DNA from: Bacillota bacterium
GTDB taxonomy: Bacteria > Bacillota > Dethiobacteria > Dethiobacterales > Dethiobacteraceae
DNA length: 8,700 nt
NCBI GenBank assembly: GCA_012841735.1
Contig: DUUE01000226.1
Location: forward strand, 1 to 8,700
Reading direction: 5' to 3'
The notes under the pieces were generated by a model. The model was not told the DNA's origin. It did no database searches and saw only the letters and a list, made by a program, of their open reading frames with translations. A program made the translations under genes and the position numbers. Shown in pieces: positions 6,600 to 8,700 of the stretch (within the stretch, counting starts at the first letter, position 1; the number at the start of each line of letters is the position of its first letter).

Positions 6600-6631
6600 G
6601 AAATAGAAGTGTTGTCAAAGGAGGAGCGACG

Positions 6632-6919
6632 ATGGACAATTACACAAAGCCGGTCTCTGCACACCGTCTGGTGATTCAGAACAGGGAAACAATGGACGTG
6701 ACAGGAGTGCTGCATGTGGACAGTTTTGATGACGAAGAAATAATTCTGGAGACGGAACAGGGTTTGCTGGCTGTCCGGGGAGAGGACCTGCACATTAAAC
6801 ACCTCGACCTGGAAAAGGGCGAGCTGGCCGTTGCCGGGCTGATCCTGGAGCTGGCATATTCCGATGACAAACGTTTCCGCGACCGGGGAAAAGGTTTGTT
6901 TGAACGTTTATTCAAATAG
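6632..6919 (+). CDS. yabP: Sporulation protein YabP
   Basis: YabP is a small soluble mother-cell protein of the YabP/YqfC family needed for proper spore envelope (coat and cortex) formation in B. subtilis; its molecular activity is not known. The 95-residue product compares with ~100 in B. subtilis. It begins with the family-like HRLVIQNRETMDVTGVLHVDSFDDEEIILET, written here as residues 11-41 of a compact beta-rich fold, and continues with QGLLAVRGEDLHIKHLDLEKG and a hydrophobic AVAGLILELAY strand. The C-terminal ~20 residues are charged (DDKRFRDRGKGLFERLFK). The start is ATG at 6632 with AAAGGAGG at 6617-6624. It heads a probable unit with yabQ (26-base gap) and divIC. Confidence 0.92.
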   Translation: MDNYTKPVSAHRLVIQNRETMDVTGVLHVDSFDDEEIILETEQGLLAVRGEDLHIKHLDLEKGELAVAGLILELAYSDDKRFRDRGKGLFERLFK

Positions 6920-6945
6920 CAAGCAGCAAGCGGGGAGGAGCCTTT

Positions 6946-7428
6946 GTGCAGGAAACTTTTGTTCACGGGCAGCTGCAGACGTTGGCCGTAACAGTAGCAC
7001 TTGGTTTTTTTATCGGTATCAGTTATGATGTGCTCAGTGTCTTCCGGCAGTTTGTCCGCCTGAAGCGGTCGCTGCAAACTTTCCTGGATTTTCTGTACTG
7101 CTTTGTGATGAGCATTACGGTTTTTCTGGTTTTGCTGGGACAGAACTGGGGGGAAATAAGGGCATATGTCTTTCTGGGTCTGGGTCTGGGCACCCTGTTA
7201 TATCTGCTTGTACTTCACCGCAGCTGCCGCCTGCTGCTGGTAAAGACAGCCATGCTGCTGTGTCGGCTGCTGCGTTTTTTGACGGCGCCCCTCCGCCGGC
7301 TGACGCACCAATACAATCGTTTTCTGGCCGCAAACAGGCGTTTTTTTGCCGCGCGCTTTAAGCAGGATAAAAAGAAAACAAATAAAAAGCGCTTGCGTTT
7401 AAAGTTTTGGCGGAAAAAGAAGGAATAG
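6946..7428 (+). CDS. yabQ: Spore cortex biosynthesis membrane protein YabQ
   Basis: YabQ is a mother-cell membrane protein that localises around the forespore in B. subtilis and is needed for cortex formation; its biochemistry is unknown. The 160-residue product has three clear hydrophobic segments (~10-32, ~43-64, ~72-90) and a possible fourth, more amphipathic one (~95-113). GFFIGISYDVLSVFRQFVR at 20-38 is characteristic of the family. The tail (~114-160) is strongly basic, ending in a Lys/Arg cluster, and is probably cytoplasmic. The start is GTG at 6946 with GGGGAGGAG at 6932-6940, 26 bases after yabP. Identity rests on this profile and the position between yabP and divIC. Confidence 0.9.
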   Translation: MQETFVHGQLQTLAVTVALGFFIGISYDVLSVFRQFVRLKRSLQTFLDFLYCFVMSITVFLVLLGQNWGEIRAYVFLGLGLGTLLYLLVLHRSCRLLLVKTAMLLCRLLRFLTAPLRRLTHQYNRFLAANRRFFAARFKQDKKKTNKKRLRLKFWRKKKE

Positions 7429-7479
7429 CGGCAACATGCAGCGAAATTACATATACTTCAGCGCGAGAGGCGAAATAAA

Positions 7480-7821
7480 ATGAGCGCACTGTCCGGACAG
7501 GTGAAAAACAATATAGCTTACCTGCAGCAGCCCTGGAAAAAAAGTATCGGAAGGCGTCTTTTTTTCCTGTTTATTCTCCTTGCCGCCCTTTACTTTGCCG
7601 TCCTTTTTGCCGGCCAGTATCTGAAGCTTCACCGGCTCCGGCAGTCCCTGGCGGAAATTAATGCGGAAATTGAGGCGGCCAGGGCAACCAATGCTGAAAT
7701 GCGGGCTGAAATTGAACGCCTGCACTCGCCGTCTTACCTGGAACAGATTGCGCGGGAAGAACTGGGCATGGTGCGCGAAGGTGAATTGCTTTTTTATTTT
7801 CGCGGGGAGGACAGCCCTTAA
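7480..7821 (+). CDS. divIC: Septum formation initiator, DivIC/FtsB family
   Basis: DivIC/FtsB is a bitopic divisome protein that forms a complex with FtsL and DivIB/FtsQ and helps activate septal peptidoglycan synthesis. The 113-residue product has a short basic cytoplasmic N terminus, one membrane span at ~27-45, a heptad-like coiled coil at ~48-82 (rich in Leu, Ile, Glu and Ala), and the family motif YLEQIAREELGMVREGE at 86-102. FtsL is excluded by this C-terminal motif. The ribosome binding site is modest (AGAGG at 7465-7469) with a 10-base spacing. The 51-base gap after yabQ holds a 15-codon reading frame whose stop overlaps this ATG. It may be made both with the sporulation unit and from an unseen vegetative promoter, since division needs it during growth. 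Confidence 0.92.
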   Translation: MSALSGQVKNNIAYLQQPWKKSIGRRLFFLFILLAALYFAVLFAGQYLKLHRLRQSLAEINAEIEAARATNAEMRAEIERLHSPSYLEQIAREELGMVREGELLFYFRGEDSP

Positions 7822-7840
7822 CCTGGAGGCGTGCGACTTC

Positions 7841-7868
7841 TTGACAAACATAACAAACCGGATATAAT
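7841..7868 (+). promoter_or_regulatory. Consensus sigma-A promoter of the S1-domain gene
   Basis: TTGACA (7841-7846), 16 bases, TATAAT (7863-7868): both hexamers are perfect, with spacing one short of the ideal 17. Transcription should start near 7875. It is the strongest vegetative promoter in the window and sits 19 bases after the divIC stop, with no terminator between. Confidence 0.9.
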
Positions 7869-7905
7869 GGGAATAGACAATTTTGTAAGGGGGAATACTG
7901 CTCGT

Positions 7906-8292
7906 ATGTCTTTAGTGGTGGGCGCCATCGTTGAAGGGGTGGTCACCGGCATCACCCATTTTGGAGCCTTTGTACAACTTGAAAACGGGGAAACCGGCCT
8001 TGTCCATATTTCCGAAGTTGCAGATACTTATGTGAAAGACATTCATGACCATCTGCAAAAAAGGGACAAAGTCCGGGTCAAAATTCTGTCTGTCGATGGG
8101 AACGGCAAAATTGGTCTTTCTATTAAACAGGCGGCGGAAGGCTATGGCACCCACAGCAGAGGCCCCCGCATCTCGTTTGAAGACAAGTTAAGCAAATTTT
8201 TAAAAGACAGTGACGAACGTCTGCAGGACCTGCGCAGGAATACGGAATCAAAGCGCGGCGGCAGAGGATCTTCATACAGGGCCAATATGTAG
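7906..8292 (+). CDS. yabR: YabR-type S1-domain RNA-binding protein
   Basis: The protein has one S1 RNA-binding domain, residues ~4-75, with the usual pattern (VGAIVEGVVTGITHFGAFVQ, then GLVHISEVADTYVKDI, then KVRVKILSVD and GKIGLSIK). A linker with SFEDKLSKFLKDSDERLQDL and a basic Gly/Arg/Ser-rich tail follow, as in B. subtilis YabR. Such proteins are thought to associate with ribosomes or RNA; the exact role is unclear. The frame is open from a GTG at 7831 and an ATG at 7867, but both overlap the perfect sigma-A promoter. The ATG at 7906 lies downstream of the expected transcript start, has AAGGGGG at 7887-7893, and gives a 128-residue product whose N terminus matches the family. Spacing to the ribosome binding site is rather long (12 bases). 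Confidence 0.93.
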   Translation: MSLVVGAIVEGVVTGITHFGAFVQLENGETGLVHISEVADTYVKDIHDHLQKRDKVRVKILSVDGNGKIGLSIKQAAEGYGTHSRGPRISFEDKLSKFLKDSDERLQDLRRNTESKRGGRGSSYRANM

Positions 8293-8295
8293 ACA

Positions 8296-8325
8296 AGGTA
8301 TCCTTTTCAGGGTACCTGTTTTTTT
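8296..8325 (+). terminator. Rho-independent terminator of the S1-domain gene
   Basis: AGGTATCC (8296-8303) pairs with GGGTACCT (8310-8317), 8 base pairs with one U-G, around a TTTTCA loop. It is followed after one G by TTTTTTT. It starts 4 bases after the stop codon. Confidence 0.85.
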
Positions 8326-8343
8326 ATGTTCAGACCTACAGGT

Positions 8344-8357
8344 TTTCCTTAAGGAAA
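8344..8357. repeat. Perfect 14-base palindrome at the ribosome binding site of the Ppx/GppA gene
   Basis: TTTCCTTAAGGAAA is its own reverse complement. Its right half contributes AAGGAAA to the purine-rich ribosome binding region (8351-8362) ahead of the ATG at 8370. As RNA it could form a 5-pair stem with a TTAA loop; as DNA it could be an operator. Function is unknown. Confidence 0.45.
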
Positions 8358-8369
8358 GGAAGAAAAGTT

Positions 8370-8700
8370 ATGTACTGTGCAGCCATTGATATAGGAACAA
8401 ATTCCACCCGCCTGCTCATTGCCGAGAAAAAAGGCTGTAAACTGCAGGAAATCTGCAGGGATCTTGCCACCACGCGCCTTGGTGCAGGACTACGGCATGA
8501 GGGCAGGCTGCCGGCAAGCGGAAAAGCAGCCACGCTGGCTGCCGTCCGTGCCTTTGCCGAAAAAGCCCGCCGCAGGGGATGCAATTATATCCGGGCAGTA
8601 GCCACCAGTGCCATGCGGGAGGCGGCGGACGGGTCAGATTTCGCCCGGGAGTTGGCAGCAGCCGCAGATTTGCAGGTAGAGATCCTGCCGCCGGGAACGG
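8370..8700 (+). CDS. Ppx/GppA family phosphatase, N-terminal part (3' end outside window)
   Basis: This family (ASKHA fold) includes exopolyphosphatase, which releases phosphate from polyphosphate, and guanosine pentaphosphatase, which converts pppGpp to ppGpp. The two cannot be separated from this fragment. The 110 visible residues begin with the phosphate-binding motif AAIDIGTNSTRLLIAE (4-19), followed by TTRLGAGLRHEGRL, a helical AVRAFAEKARRRG region, and the conserved ATSAMREA. The frame is open to the window edge; the full-length protein should be about 300 residues or more. The start is ATG at 8370 behind AGGAAAGGAAG. A terminator separates it from the S1-domain gene, and no strong promoter is visible in the 45-base gap. 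Confidence 0.9.
   Translation, partial: MYCAAIDIGTNSTRLLIAEKKGCKLQEICRDLATTRLGAGLRHEGRLPASGKAATLAAVRAFAEKARRRGCNYIRAVATSAMREAADGSDFARELAAAADLQVEILPPGT

Noticed and set aside
7450..7457. CATATACT as a sigma-E-like -10 before divIC
   Set aside because: No sigma-E or sigma-A -35 element lies at an acceptable distance upstream.
1..8700. Mobile element, CRISPR array, phage or defence system, tRNA or rRNA
   Set aside because: No repeats with regular spacing, no transposase or integrase motifs and no RNA-gene signatures. All gaps are short and are filled by promoters, ribosome binding sites and terminators of a conserved sporulation and division cluster.

Overview
The window looks like a chromosomal segment of an endospore-forming Firmicute of the clostridial or Negativicutes type. 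It is a variant of the conserved block that Bacillus subtilis carries as mfd-spoVT-yabM-yabN-yabO-yabP-yabQ-divIC-yabR. Every gene is on the + strand. TTG and GTG starts are frequent (spoVT, the yabM-like gene, hup, yabQ), each behind a strong GGAGG-type ribosome binding site. The genes are fairly GC-rich while the intergenic gaps are AT-rich. I cannot name a genus from the sequence alone.

Layout, left to right: the C-terminal third of the transcription-repair coupling factor Mfd (cut by the left edge); spoVT behind a sigma-G-like promoter; a hairpin; a SpoVB/YabM-type flippase of the MOP superfamily, tightly followed by the two-domain YabN (tetrapyrrole methylase-like plus MazG pyrophosphohydrolase); hup (HU protein) with a strong terminator; a SpoIID/LytB-domain lipoprotein with another strong terminator; yabP, yabQ and a divIC/ftsB-like gene behind a sigma-E-like promoter; a YabR-type S1-domain protein behind a near-perfect vegetative promoter and followed by a terminator; and the first 110 codons of a Ppx/GppA phosphatase (cut by the right edge).

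The genes mix growth and sporulation roles. DNA repair (Mfd), nucleotide sanitation (MazG), chromosome packing (HU), cell division (DivIC) and RNA binding (S1) are vegetative. SpoVT is a late forespore regulator; YabP and YabQ are mother-cell factors for spore envelope assembly; SpoIID-domain proteins cut stem peptide-free glycan in peptidoglycan remodelling. Terminators and differing promoter types divide the run into at least five transcription units, so shared position does not mean one operon.

The main departure from the B. subtilis order is that yabO (rqcP, an S4-domain ribosome-quality-control factor) is absent between hup and yabP, and a SpoIID-like lipoprotein gene occupies that place. 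There is no mobile element, CRISPR array, tRNA or rRNA in the window, no gap over about 150 bases lacks a gene, and I see no undescribed multi-gene system. The interesting signals are regulatory DNA and the SpoIID-like gene.
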